A stretch of DNA of 64,000 nucleotides from Cohnella endophytica (GTDB lineage: Bacteria; Bacillota; Bacilli; Paenibacillales; Paenibacillaceae), in contig NZ_RBZM01000014.1 of the NCBI RefSeq assembly GCF_003628305.1, positions 36,241 through 100,240 of the forward strand, read 5' to 3'. Positions within the stretch are counted from its first letter, which is position 1. Every line of letters starts with the position of its first letter. A program made the translations under genes and the position numbers. The notes below the pieces were generated by a model. The model made no database searches, was not told the origin of the DNA, and saw only the letters and a list, made by a program, of their open reading frames with translations. This document shows, piece by piece, positions 44,216 through 53,049 of the stretch.

Positions 44216-44854
44216 TCACAACGATCGTTCCCCTCGCGCGCGCGACAACGCGTATTTCTCGGCCGCGAGCAGCAGCTGGTTCACGAGAATCGCAAGCAAG
44301 GCCACGAATATCGTCCCCCAGATGATCTTGGGCGTGGAGTTCTGATATAAGCCTTCGAACAATATGACTCCCAGTCCTCCCGCGTTGACCCATGCGGCGA
44401 TCGTGGCGATGCCGATTACCGATACGGATGCCACTCGCAGCCCTCCCAGAATGATCGGAAGCGCAAGCGGAAATTCGATGCGGAGGAACAGCAAACGCCC
44501 GTTCATTCCCATCCCCCTGCCTGCCTCGATGATCGAAGGATCGATCGATTGGAAGCCGGATATTACGCTTCGGACGAGAATAAGCTGACTGTACACCACG
44601 AGGGCGATAATGGCCGGCTTCATGCCCAACCCGACCCAAGGAATCAGTAAAGCGAACATGCCCAAGCTCGGAATGGCATAGATGATGCCGAGCGCGGCCA
44701 TTACCGGGATGGAGGTACGCCGGTATTTCGACAACGCATATCCGACAGGCAAGGCAATCGCCATAGCGATCGCCAACGAGAGGAAAGTAAGCATGAAATG
44801 TTGCTTAAGCAGTCGGAACAAATCGTCATAGTGCCGGTTCCAATATTCCATCAT
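44216..44854 (-). CDS. Quaternary-amine-type ABC permease (OpuCD-like)
   Basis: A 212-residue permease of the glycine betaine/choline/ergothioneine group, with about five helices and the coupling motif DPSIIEAGRGMGMNGRLLFLRIEFPLALPIILGG, then ATIAAWVNAGGLG. It is the last gene of the four-gene transporter unit (permease, binding protein, ATPase, permease). Confidence 0.92.
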   Translation of the reverse strand: MMEYWNRHYDDLFRLLKQHFMLTFLSLAIAMAIALPVGYALSKYRRTSIPVMAALGIIYAIPSLGMFALLIPWVGLGMKPAIIALVVYSQLILVRSVISGFQSIDPSIIEAGRGMGMNGRLLFLRIEFPLALPIILGGLRVASVSVIGIATIAAWVNAGGLGVILFEGLYQNSTPKIIWGTIFVALLAILVNQLLLAAEKYALSRARGERSL

Positions 44855-44866
44855 TTGGCTTCGCTC

Positions 44867-45820
44867 CTATCCTTCGAATTTAAGGATATCCAGCGTAAGC
44901 TGGCCCACCGGCAAGCCGTCGGCATCCTCGACGAGAACGCGTCCCGAGCCCTGAACGAGCAACCGTTGCAGGACGTTACGCAAGCTCTCGTTCCCGCTTA
45001 CCCTCGGTTCGCCTTCCCTGGGGGGTTCCGTCAAAGCAATCATCTTTTCCGAAGCGTTAATGAGCTGAAGCCTCAGGAATAAATCGTCGGTGCGAATCAA
45101 TTGCTTCACGAATTCGTTGGCCGGCTTCGACACCATCCCGAGCGGCGTATCGTACTGCTGGATCGTCCCTTCGTTCATGACGACGACGCGGTCGCCGAGC
45201 TTTAAAGCTTCGTCCACGTCGTGCGTTACGAATAGCACCGTCTTGCCCAGCTTGCGCTGGATATCCAGGAAGTCGTCCTGAAGCTTCGTTCTCGTGATCG
45301 CGTCGATCGCGCCGAAAGGCTCATCCATTAGCAATATTTCCGGATCTCCCGCCATGGCCCGCGCGATTCCGACCCGTTGCTGTTGACCGCCGGATAATTG
45401 ACGCGGGTAACGGTTCTTGAAATTCGTTGGCAGATGCACGAGCTCCATTAGCTCTTCGGTCCGCTTTTGCGTCTTCTGCCGGTCCCATCCGAGAATGTTC
45501 GGAACCGTCGCGATATTTTCCTCGATCGTCATATGCGGGAATAATCCGACTTGCTGAATCACGTAGCCGATGCTCTGACGCAGCTCGTTTACGGGTACTT
45601 CCCGGATATCTTTGCCGAATACCGACAGCTTGCCTCCCGACGGCTCGATAATGCGATTCACCATTTTGAGCAAGGTCGTTTTGCCGCATCCGGAAGCGCC
45701 TAGAATCGTAACGAAAGCGCCCTTCTCGATTGCTAGGCTCGTCTCGTTGACGGAAGGTTTAGACGCTTTGGGAAAAGTTTTCGTCACCTTGTCGAATACG
45801 ATCGCGTGCTGTGCTGACAT
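44867..45820 (-). CDS. Quaternary-amine-type ABC ATPase (OpuCA/ProV-like)
   Basis: A 317-residue ATPase. Walker A is LGASGCGKTTLLKMVNR, the Q-loop IQQVGLFPHMTIEENI, the signature LSGGQQQRVGIARAMA and Walker B LLMDEPFGAID. The C-terminal tail has one short CBS-like segment (SGRVLVEDADGLPVGQLTLD) rather than the usual CBS pair, so osmotic gating as in OpuA/OpuC looks unlikely. The ATG at 45820 has GAGGAG nine bases before it. It follows the binding-protein gene. Confidence 0.92.
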   Translation of the reverse strand: MSAQHAIVFDKVTKTFPKASKPSVNETSLAIEKGAFVTILGASGCGKTTLLKMVNRIIEPSGGKLSVFGKDIREVPVNELRQSIGYVIQQVGLFPHMTIEENIATVPNILGWDRQKTQKRTEELMELVHLPTNFKNRYPRQLSGGQQQRVGIARAMAGDPEILLMDEPFGAIDAITRTKLQDDFLDIQRKLGKTVLFVTHDVDEALKLGDRVVVMNEGTIQQYDTPLGMVSKPANEFVKQLIRTDDLFLRLQLINASEKMIALTEPPREGEPRVSGNESLRNVLQRLLVQGSGRVLVEDADGLPVGQLTLDILKFEG

Positions 45821-45892
45821 GATCAACAACTCCTCGCTAGTCAGGAAGCTTCCCCGAATGATCGGGGAAGCCCATGTAGGTCTATTGAATGT

Positions 45893-46798
45893 TTATTTCA
45901 GAAGGCCTTGTTTCTCGAGGAATTCCTTCGCCACGTCCGCGTATTCCTTCTTGTTGATGTCGACGTCCGCGTTCAAGGCTTGAACCGTCGCGTTGTCCAG
46001 CTTCGCGGATACCGCGTTCAGGACGGCCGCGATATTCGGATCTTTGTCCAGAGTCTCTCCTCTGATTACCGGAGCGACAAAGTACGGAGGCCAGAATTTC
46101 TTGTCGTCTTCGAGCAGAACGAGATCGGGGTTCGTCAAATCTCCGTCCGTCGTGAAGCCGACCGTTACGTCCGCTTCTCCTTTAAGAATAACGCGGTACT
46201 TGATTCCGTAATCGAACAGTTTGATACTCTTGAAATCGGATTTGCCGTAGAAAGCGTTTAAGCCTTTGAGGCCGTCCTCGCGTTCTTCGAATTCGGGCAC
46301 GGCGGCCATGTTCAGCTCGGGCGCTACTTTCGGAAGATCGGAAATTTTGTAAAGGTTATATTTTTCGGCGATTTTCTTGGTCGTTACGAGGCCTTGGGAG
46401 TCGTTCGCGTTCGTCGGCTCGAGCCAGATCAGGTTAAACTTCTCTTTGTACCCTTTGGCTACTTCGTCGTACACTTCTTTGGCATCCGACTTAGGCGCGG
46501 ATTCCAGAACGTTGATCAATCCGGTTCCCGTATATTCGGGATACATATCGATGTCGCCGCTCTTTAACGCTTCGTGGGCGACTAGCGTTCCGCCGAGGTT
46601 CAGCTTGCGTTCCACTTTGTATCCGGCGTGCTCCAAAGCCAAGGAGTACATCTCGCCGAGAATCAAAGATTCCGTGAAATTCTTGGAACCGATCTTCAGC
46701 TTCGGTTTGTCCGAAGACCCTCCTTTGTTGGATCCGCACGCGCTAAGCACCATCATGATCACGACGATAAGACTAAGTATTCCGGTTGATTTCTTCAT
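45893..46798 (-). CDS. Quaternary-amine-type substrate-binding lipoprotein
   Basis: A 301-residue lipoprotein. The signal peptide ends in the lipobox MVLSAC (Cys about 22), followed by an OpuAC/OsmF-like domain: KIGSKNFTESLILGEMYSLALEHAGYKVERKL, GDIDMYPEYTGTGL and VTVGFTTDGDL. This family binds betaines, choline and, in the EgtU branch, ergothioneine. Given the neighbouring catabolic genes, a histidine-betaine such as ergothioneine is the best guess. The aromatic-cage residues cannot be judged without an alignment. Confidence 0.9.
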   Translation of the reverse strand: MKKSTGILSLIVVIMMVLSACGSNKGGSSDKPKLKIGSKNFTESLILGEMYSLALEHAGYKVERKLNLGGTLVAHEALKSGDIDMYPEYTGTGLINVLESAPKSDAKEVYDEVAKGYKEKFNLIWLEPTNANDSQGLVTTKKIAEKYNLYKISDLPKVAPELNMAAVPEFEEREDGLKGLNAFYGKSDFKSIKLFDYGIKYRVILKGEADVTVGFTTDGDLTNPDLVLLEDDKKFWPPYFVAPVIRGETLDKDPNIAAVLNAVSAKLDNATVQALNADVDINKKEYADVAKEFLEKQGLLK

Positions 46799-46814
46799 TT
46801 CTTTCCGACTCCTC

Positions 46815-47459
46815 TCATACTCTCTGGAATTTGGTCGTTCTTCTCTCGATGACCGCGAAGACGATTTCCGAAGCAATCGCAAGCATGGCCACCGGTATTG
46901 CGCCGACAAGTAAAATCGAGAACTTATACATGCTCAAACCGTTGATGATGAACGTTCCAAGCCCGCCTCCGCCGATAAACGCGGCGAGCGTAGCGCTGGC
47001 TACGACTTCGACGACGGCCGTCTTGATTCCCGCGATCATTAACGGGGCCGCCAACGGAAACTCGATTCGACGGAGGATGCGTCCTTGGCTCATCCCCATG
47101 CCCGAAGCCGATTCAAGCACGAACGAATCTATGCTTCTGAATCCCAAGTAAGTATTGACCAGAATCGGCGGGCACGCCAGCAAAGTAAGCGCGACGAGCG
47201 CAGGAGCGAACCCCGTACCCATAATCGGCAAGATGAGTACCAGAATCGCCAAGCTCGGGATGACTCGCAAAGCATTAAAGGTCGCCATGACGGGCACGGA
47301 AAGCCATTGCTTCTTGGCGCAGGCGATTCCGAGCGGCACGCAGACGACGAGAGCGATGAGCAGCGCGGAAAGGCTGATCGTAACGTGTACGCGCAGCGCA
47401 TCCCAGAATCGCTCGGAGTTCGCCAGCACGTAATCGTAAGCTCCGGTTAGGGCATCCAA
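46815..47459 (-). CDS. Quaternary-amine-type ABC permease (OpuCB-like)
   Basis: A 214-residue permease with VPLGIACAKKQWLSVPVMATFNALRVIPSLAIL and the coupling loop SFVLESASGMGMSQGRILRRIEFPLAAPLMIAG, then GGGGLGTFIINGL. It starts with TTG, with GGGGGAG seven bases upstream; no in-frame ATG is near. First gene of the transporter unit, behind a strong promoter and paired operator-like boxes. Confidence 0.92.
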   Translation of the reverse strand: MDALTGAYDYVLANSERFWDALRVHVTISLSALLIALVVCVPLGIACAKKQWLSVPVMATFNALRVIPSLAILVLILPIMGTGFAPALVALTLLACPPILVNTYLGFRSIDSFVLESASGMGMSQGRILRRIEFPLAAPLMIAGIKTAVVEVVASATLAAFIGGGGLGTFIINGLSMYKFSILLVGAIPVAMLAIASEIVFAVIERRTTKFQRV

Positions 47460-47481
47460 TCTTTGTCTCCCCCTTCGCTCC

Positions 47482-47554
47482 GATAATTTATTATCATAGT
47501 TCGATAATTGATTATCATTGGTGATATCATAAAATACAATACCAAGTAAGTCAA
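47482..47554 (-). promoter_or_regulatory. Promoter of the ABC importer with two palindromic operator boxes
   Basis: Minus strand TTGACT (47549-47554), a 17-base spacer and TATGAT (47526-47531), a strong sigma-A promoter. Downstream of the -10 lie two palindromic boxes of the form GATAAT-NN-ATTATC at 47482-47495 and 47503-47516. They are 21 bp apart (two helical turns), a typical repressor arrangement. A related sequence lies before the hutU-like gene. Confidence 0.65.
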
Positions 47555-47578
47555 TAGGAATTGTTTATAAAATGGAAA

Positions 47579-48820
47579 TTATTCGTTCGCTAACTTGATC
47601 ATCGTTCGAAGCAACACGTTCGCTCCTCCCGCGCAATCCTCTGGGCTGCTCCATTCGTCCGGATGGTGGCTGATTCCGCCGCGGGATCGGACCAAAATGA
47701 GCCCGATATCGGTTAAGCGGCGCATCGCGACCGCATCGTGACCGGCACCGCATACCATCCCTATCGACGCGATGCCGAGCTCGTTCGCGGACTCGGCAAA
47801 TAGCATGGAAATGCGCTCGTCGCATGCGACTGGGGCTTCCCCGTCCATCTCCTCGAGTCGAAGACCGATGTTCCTTCGCAAGGCGATGACGCCCAGCTCG
47901 CTCTCGATCTCTTCCCCGAACCTTTTTAATGCCAAAGCATCTGGGTGTCGGTAATCGATCGTAAACGAGACTTCTCCGGGAATGACGTTAACGGCGCCGG
48001 GCTCGAGCTTAAGCGTTCCTACCGTCGCCGTCCCTCCATGCCTGACGGCCGATCGCTCGATCTGTAGCATCGCTTCGGCAGCCGCGGCCATGGCGTCCCG
48101 ACGAAGCGCCATGGGCGTAGTCCCCGCATGGTCCGCCTGGCCAGCGAAGCTCGCCCGAACCCAACGATATCCGTTAATCGCGGAGGCGATTCCACAAACC
48201 GCTCCCACGTCTTCCAGCACCCGGCCTTGTTCGATGTGTAGTTCCAGATAAACCTTCACGCTTCCGGCGCCGCGCTTGCTCAATGCAACTTCTTCCGGAC
48301 GAATGCCGGCCTGCCGCATCGCTTCTCCAAGCGAGATCCCGTCGCGATCGCGAGCGTTCAGCCACTCGGCGTTCCAATCTCCGGCCATAGCCCGGCTGCC
48401 GATGTACCCGACTCCGAACCGAACGCCTTCCTCATCGGTAAAACATACGACTTCAAGCGAGCAACGATGCCGAAGCCCCTTTTCTTTCACGGTCCTGAGC
48501 GCCTCGATTCCTCCTAGTACGCCTAGCGGGCCATCGAATCTTCCCGCCTCGAGAACCGTATCGATGTGGGAGCCCGCCATCACGACTGGCGCATCCGGGT
48601 CCGTTCCTTCCAACCGGCCGACGAGGTTGCCCGCCGGGTCCAACCGAACGGATAAGCCAGCCGTTTGCATTCGTTCGCGGATGTACTCCCTTGCTATCAG
48701 ATCGTGAACGCCGAGCGATGGACGATTAATTCCTCCGCTCGGCGAGAGCCCAATTCGACCAAGCTGCAATAGCTCTTCCCACAGCCTCTCGCCGTTAACG
48801 GTCGGTTCAAGCTTATCCAT
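47579..48820 (-). CDS. M20 N-carbamoyl-amino-acid / allantoate amidohydrolase, paralog 1
   Basis: A 413-residue binuclear-metal hydrolase of the Zn-dependent carbamoylase group. Metal ligands are visible in AGSHIDTV, RFDGPLGVLGG, FTDEEGVRFG and YLELHIEQGRVLE, with the dimerisation-domain motif DHAGTTPM and the C-terminal GAGHDA. These enzymes remove the carbamoyl group of N-carbamoyl-amino acids, giving the amino acid, CO2 and ammonia. The ATG overlaps the upstream paralog by eight bases. In this operon N-carbamoyl-L-glutamate is the likely substrate of one of the two paralogs. Confidence 0.9.
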   Translation of the reverse strand: MDKLEPTVNGERLWEELLQLGRIGLSPSGGINRPSLGVHDLIAREYIRERMQTAGLSVRLDPAGNLVGRLEGTDPDAPVVMAGSHIDTVLEAGRFDGPLGVLGGIEALRTVKEKGLRHRCSLEVVCFTDEEGVRFGVGYIGSRAMAGDWNAEWLNARDRDGISLGEAMRQAGIRPEEVALSKRGAGSVKVYLELHIEQGRVLEDVGAVCGIASAINGYRWVRASFAGQADHAGTTPMALRRDAMAAAAEAMLQIERSAVRHGGTATVGTLKLEPGAVNVIPGEVSFTIDYRHPDALALKRFGEEIESELGVIALRRNIGLRLEEMDGEAPVACDERISMLFAESANELGIASIGMVCGAGHDAVAMRRLTDIGLILVRSRGGISHHPDEWSSPEDCAGGANVLLRTMIKLANE

Positions 48821-50099
48821 CGGCTTTCGCTCCGCTCTCGCGTCCGGCGCCCGCATCGAACGCCATTATCGCCCTCGCCAGAGCTTCGACGCCCGCAGCG
48901 AAATGCGACGGTTCGGTCCATTCTTCGGGGCAATGGCTCTTCCCGTCCAAGCTAGGGACGAACAGCATCCCGATTGGCGCGACGGCCGCAAGTTGATTGG
49001 CGTCGTGCCCCGCTCCGCTCGGAAGTTCGATCGTCGATGAGACCTCCGCGCACGCTTCCCCGAGCAGTCTTCGAACCTCGGGGGACACCTGGATCGCATC
49101 CGACTTGGAAAGCGGGTCCAGACTGACGCTTAACCCCCGGCTTTCGGCGATCCGATTCGCTTCGGCAACGAAAGCTTCGTAGATTTGCCGAGACACCTCC
49201 GCCTCCAACGAACGAATCTCCAGATCGAATTCCACGATTCCGGGAATCACGTTCGAGGCGTTCGGATCGTTGCGGATTGTCCCGATCGTACCTACCGCGT
49301 CCGCGAAATAAATCTGCTTGCACGTTTTTTCGAAGGCCAATCCGATCTCGCAAAAGCCGGCCAGCGCGTCGAATCGCATGTTCATCGGCGTTGTTCCCGC
49401 GTGATTGGGTTGTCCGACGATCCTCACCCGATAGCGATGGATGCCGACGATTCCGGTTACGACCCCCAGAACGGCTCCCGTCCGCTCTAGCACGGGTCCC
49501 TGCTCGATATGCAGCTCCAAGTACAGACCGATCTCACCGATTTGCCGGAGCGCTCGTGATAGCAGCTCCGGTCGACCGCCAAGCGAGGCGACGGCTTCGC
49601 GCAGCGTTCTGCCGCCCGGATCCGTCCGGTCCAACATCTCTTCCGAAAGCTTGCCTACCATTCCGCGGCTTCCCACTGTCGAGATCCCGAATTCGCTAGG
49701 TTCCTCCGCCGTGAAATCGACGATTTCAAGCGTCCGACGCAATCGGAAGCCGGATTGTCGCAGCATTCGCGCGATCTCGATGCCGCCCAACACGCCGATA
49801 ATTCCGTCGAATCTGCCCCCGCCGTTCACCGTGTCGGTATGGGAGCCGATCATCAGCGAAGGGAGGTCCGGGTCCGTTCCCGTTAACGTTCCGATCAGGT
49901 TGGATGCCTCGTCGATCCGAACGGTAAGCCCAGCGTCTTCCATTCGTTCCGTTAACCAACTTCTTCCCCGATCGTAAGCTTCGGAGAACGAGCGCCTCGT
50001 CCAGCCGAGCTTCGTCTCGTCCGCGATACCGGATAAAGCTTCCAAGTCAGCCCACAACCGTTCGGCGTTCGGCTTCCAAGCCCGGTTTTCTTCGTTCAT
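48813..50099 (-). CDS. M20 N-carbamoyl-amino-acid / allantoate amidohydrolase, paralog 2
   Basis: A 428-residue paralog of the following gene with the same metal motifs (GSHTDTV, RFDGIIGVLGG, FTAEEPSEFG, LELHIEQGPVLE, NHAGTTPM, GAGHDA). The start at 50099 has GGGAGG eight bases upstream; an ATG at 50129 overlapping the hydantoinase stop is an alternative. Two adjacent carbamoylases suggest either a heteromer or separate substrates, for instance carbamoyl-glutamate and a methylated or stereochemical variant. Confidence 0.9.
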   Translation of the reverse strand: MNEENRAWKPNAERLWADLEALSGIADETKLGWTRRSFSEAYDRGRSWLTERMEDAGLTVRIDEASNLIGTLTGTDPDLPSLMIGSHTDTVNGGGRFDGIIGVLGGIEIARMLRQSGFRLRRTLEIVDFTAEEPSEFGISTVGSRGMVGKLSEEMLDRTDPGGRTLREAVASLGGRPELLSRALRQIGEIGLYLELHIEQGPVLERTGAVLGVVTGIVGIHRYRVRIVGQPNHAGTTPMNMRFDALAGFCEIGLAFEKTCKQIYFADAVGTIGTIRNDPNASNVIPGIVEFDLEIRSLEAEVSRQIYEAFVAEANRIAESRGLSVSLDPLSKSDAIQVSPEVRRLLGEACAEVSSTIELPSGAGHDANQLAAVAPIGMLFVPSLDGKSHCPEEWTEPSHFAAGVEALARAIMAFDAGAGRESGAKADG

Positions 50100-50125
50100 C
50101 TTCGACGCCTCCCGTTCTTGACCCG

Positions 50126-51505
50126 TCATCGGCCGTGCACCGCGGGAACGAATCGGCCATGGCCCGCTTCCGCGAATTCGTCGCTCTCGGCGTCGAACAC
50201 TTGCTTGCCTCTGACGAACGTTCGCGTCACCTTGCCTTCTAAACGCATTCCATGATACGGGCTCCATCCCGCGCTGGAATGAAGGTTGTTCTCGTCCAAC
50301 GTGCTGTTTACTGCGGGATCGAGTATCGCGAAGTCCGCGTCGTACCCTGCGGCGATCTTGCCTTTACGATGGCCTAGCCCGAAGGTGTTGGCCGGATTCT
50401 CGCACAGCAGCCTCGCGAGATCCAATATCGTCAGACGGCCTTTGGCGACTCCTTCGCTATACAATACCGGCAGCAGTTGTTCGACCCCGGGAGCGCCCGA
50501 AGCGTTGGCGAAGATGTTCTCTTCGTTGGTTTTCCTCTCCAGTAACCATGGAGCGTGATCCGAAGTGATGAGGTCGATCGTTCCGTCACCCGCTAACTCC
50601 CAGAGTCCTTCGACGTCTGCTGGAGAACGAAGCGGCGGATTAATCTTGCCGCGGCCCTTAAGCCGTGTCATGTCCTCGTCGCTGAACGTCAAGTAGTGGG
50701 TGCAGGTTTCCGCGGTGACGCGCAAGCCTTGGGAACGGTAGTACTCGACCAGCTTGAAAATACGCGGATACGTGCAATGGTACAGATGCAGCTTCGCGCC
50801 CGTCGCCAGCGCCAGCTCCATGGCGGTCAGGGCAGCGCTCGACTCGCTGACTTTCGGCCTGCTAAGCGCGTGGGACTTCGGATCTTCGCCTTTATCCTTA
50901 TACTTGTCCAAATACCTTCGTACGATTTCGTCGTTCTCCGCATGAACGCCGACCGGACATCCCGTCTCCGCGATGACCGCGAACGAATCGAGCAGTTGCC
51001 CGTCGTCTATGCGCGGAAACCGGAAGGAATCGGTATTGAACATGGACACCTTGAACCCGCATGCGCCGGCGGCCGCGAGTTCCCGGATGGACTCGTAGCC
51101 CTCCTGTTTATGAATGGTCGCAAGCATCGCCATGTCGACTACCGACTCGGCTTCGAGCCGATCTTTCTTTTCCTCGAACGCGTCTAAGGTGCAGATCATG
51201 CCCGTCGCGTCATAAGGCATCTCGATTACCGTCGTGACCCCGCCCGCGGCAGCCGAGCGGCTCGTGTGGATAAACCCTTCGTTGAGCGCGCTATAGCAAT
51301 GCACATGGGCATCCACGACGCCCGGCAACACATAACAACCGTCCGCCCGGATGACCGTCTTAGGGTCGTTCCGAATCGAATCGGGTATTTCTTGCGCAGG
51401 CGTCACGCGATCGATACGGCCATCTTTGACCCAAACGGCATGATCGCGTTTCACCCCATCCGGGAGCACGATATCGCCGACAAGGATAACGTCCTTATTT
51501 TCCAT
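50126..51505 (-). CDS. Hydantoinase/allantoinase-family cyclic amidohydrolase
   Basis: A 459-residue amidohydrolase-superfamily enzyme. The metal site is DAHVHC (His67 and His69), a Lys in CGFKVSMF for carbamylation, His in VGVHAEN and LYHCTYP, and Asp in TSDHAPW. It opens hydantoin-type rings to N-carbamoyl amino acids. It overlaps the HutH-like gene by 11 bases and precedes the carbamoylases. In the proposed pathway it hydrolyses hydantoin-5-propionate to N-carbamoyl-L-glutamate. Confidence 0.9.
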   Translation of the reverse strand: MENKDVILVGDIVLPDGVKRDHAVWVKDGRIDRVTPAQEIPDSIRNDPKTVIRADGCYVLPGVVDAHVHCYSALNEGFIHTSRSAAAGGVTTVIEMPYDATGMICTLDAFEEKKDRLEAESVVDMAMLATIHKQEGYESIRELAAAGACGFKVSMFNTDSFRFPRIDDGQLLDSFAVIAETGCPVGVHAENDEIVRRYLDKYKDKGEDPKSHALSRPKVSESSAALTAMELALATGAKLHLYHCTYPRIFKLVEYYRSQGLRVTAETCTHYLTFSDEDMTRLKGRGKINPPLRSPADVEGLWELAGDGTIDLITSDHAPWLLERKTNEENIFANASGAPGVEQLLPVLYSEGVAKGRLTILDLARLLCENPANTFGLGHRKGKIAAGYDADFAILDPAVNSTLDENNLHSSAGWSPYHGMRLEGKVTRTFVRGKQVFDAESDEFAEAGHGRFVPAVHGR

Positions 51506-53024
51506 CCGCGCTTCTCTCCGTTTCTTCTTCCGGTATCCAAATTTTCCCTCTCAGCAACCTATTCATCGCCGCGATATCTTCCGTTAGCGGTCTGTCCTCG
51601 GATAAGAACGCTACGGTGCCGCGAATTTGGGCGTATGCCGCGCGCGTCCCCCTGCCCAGATTCGCGTTCGCCCTCAGATCGATGGCCTGAGCCGCATGCA
51701 TCGCTTCCACTCCGAAAATATAATACATCCGGTCGATGATCTCTCCCGTTTTCCTGACGACGTAGGGAGCATGACTCGCATGGTCTTCCATATCTCCGGA
51801 TATCGAATAATGATCCGGTCCGACGGGCGCGGACAGATGCCGGACTTCCGCATCCAAGGACACGACCGTCTTCTGCAACGTTCCGAGACCGATCGCCCTA
51901 TCGGGATCCGGCGTCAGGAAACGGGTCAGCCCCGTAAACGCCGGGTTCCCGAGCTTAATCGAACGATGGCACGAAAGCTTGGATACGTGGCTCAACGACA
52001 AGCCCAGCATCTCGAACGCCAATGTCCAAGCGGTGACATCGAAATTCGAGCTAGGCACGATACGTCGCTCGTCAACGAGCAAGCAAGGATTGTCGTCCGG
52101 GCTATTCATTTGAATCGTCATCAACCGCTCCGCATAAGCCAGGGCGTCCCTCGCCGCCCCATGCACGTGGCACGCGCTGCGAAAACTGAGAGGATCTTGT
52201 ATTTTCTCGCCTCCGGAAGCTTCTTGCGGAGATGAGCCTTCCAAGTAGCCGCGAACGGTTCGCGCGCTTTCGGTCGCTCCTTCGAATGGGCGAACGCGAA
52301 AGAGCGATTCATCCAACGGGCTTCTGCATCCTTGAATCGATTCGAGCGACAACGCGTAGACCAGATCCGCCGTTTCCAGCAGCTTGCGACACTCGTGCAG
52401 CGCTAGCGCTCCGATGCCGGCAGACAAAGCGTTGGCGCTAACGATCGCCAAACCTTCCTTAGGTCCTAACGCCAGCTTCGGCAATCCCGCCAAAGCCAAC
52501 GCCTTGGCCGCTTCCATCCGTTGACCTCCGTAGTCGACTTCTCCTTCGCCGATCATCGCCAATCCGATATGGGACAACAAACCGATATCCGCCGCGCCGA
52601 TCGATCCCCTCAACGGAATTCGAGGATGAATGCGATGATTCAAGAAATCCGCGTAAGTCCGGACAAGCTCTAGTCGAACCCCGGCTCCTCCGGTTAGGAG
52701 CGTATTAAGCCTTACGGCCATGATCGCCCGGACCTCATCATGCGTAGCAAACGGTTCAACGCCGCTGCTATGAGAACGAATCAAATTGCGATTATACTTC
52801 TCAAGGAAGTCCGGCTCGATCGTTCGATCCTTATTCACTCCTACGCCTCGGTTCAAACCGTAGATCGGCTGACCTTCGGCGGCTAACTCCAGGAGCACTT
52901 GATGGGCTCTGGTTACCTTTTCTTCCGCCTCTACGCTCACTCGTACTTGCGCCCCGTCGATCGCAATCCGCCCGATGTCGGAAATCGTTAAAGATCGTCC
53001 ATTCAATTCCACGAAGGTTGTCAT
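51495..53024 (-). CDS. HutH-family lyase lacking the MIO motif (candidate ergothionase)
   Basis: A 509-residue member of the aromatic-amino-acid/histidine ammonia-lyase superfamily. Conserved fold marks are IYGLNRGVGVNKD, SPDDNPCLL, SSNFD and MEDHASH. The segment that normally reads GSVGASGDLAPLSH reads GSIGAADIGLLSH here, so the Ala-Ser-Gly that cyclises to the MIO cofactor is absent (Gly143-Ala144-Ala145-Asp146). The Tyr of QDPYSLR is also Leu. It cannot work as a normal histidine ammonia-lyase. Ergothionases, which eliminate trimethylamine from ergothioneine, are HutH relatives with a different activation mode, so this is my assignment. GGGAG supports the ATG. Confidence 0.8.
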   Translation of the reverse strand: MTTFVELNGRSLTISDIGRIAIDGAQVRVSVEAEEKVTRAHQVLLELAAEGQPIYGLNRGVGVNKDRTIEPDFLEKYNRNLIRSHSSGVEPFATHDEVRAIMAVRLNTLLTGGAGVRLELVRTYADFLNHRIHPRIPLRGSIGAADIGLLSHIGLAMIGEGEVDYGGQRMEAAKALALAGLPKLALGPKEGLAIVSANALSAGIGALALHECRKLLETADLVYALSLESIQGCRSPLDESLFRVRPFEGATESARTVRGYLEGSSPQEASGGEKIQDPLSFRSACHVHGAARDALAYAERLMTIQMNSPDDNPCLLVDERRIVPSSNFDVTAWTLAFEMLGLSLSHVSKLSCHRSIKLGNPAFTGLTRFLTPDPDRAIGLGTLQKTVVSLDAEVRHLSAPVGPDHYSISGDMEDHASHAPYVVRKTGEIIDRMYYIFGVEAMHAAQAIDLRANANLGRGTRAAYAQIRGTVAFLSEDRPLTEDIAAMNRLLRGKIWIPEEETERSADGK

Positions 53025-53049
53025 GTCAGCACTCCCGTTATACGAGCGA

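Noticed and set aside
47482..47516. Fur box
   Set aside because: The GATAAT/ATTATC arms resemble Fur sites, but the spacing (two central bases, two separate palindromes 21 bp apart) does not match the overlapping 7-1-7 Fur pattern, and the genes are not iron-related. Not fully excluded.
47579..51505. Allantoin or purine degradation cluster
   Set aside because: Allantoinase- and allantoate-amidohydrolase-like genes alone would allow it, but no urate or ureidoglycolate genes are present and the co-transcribed Hut-like and DUF917 genes point elsewhere.
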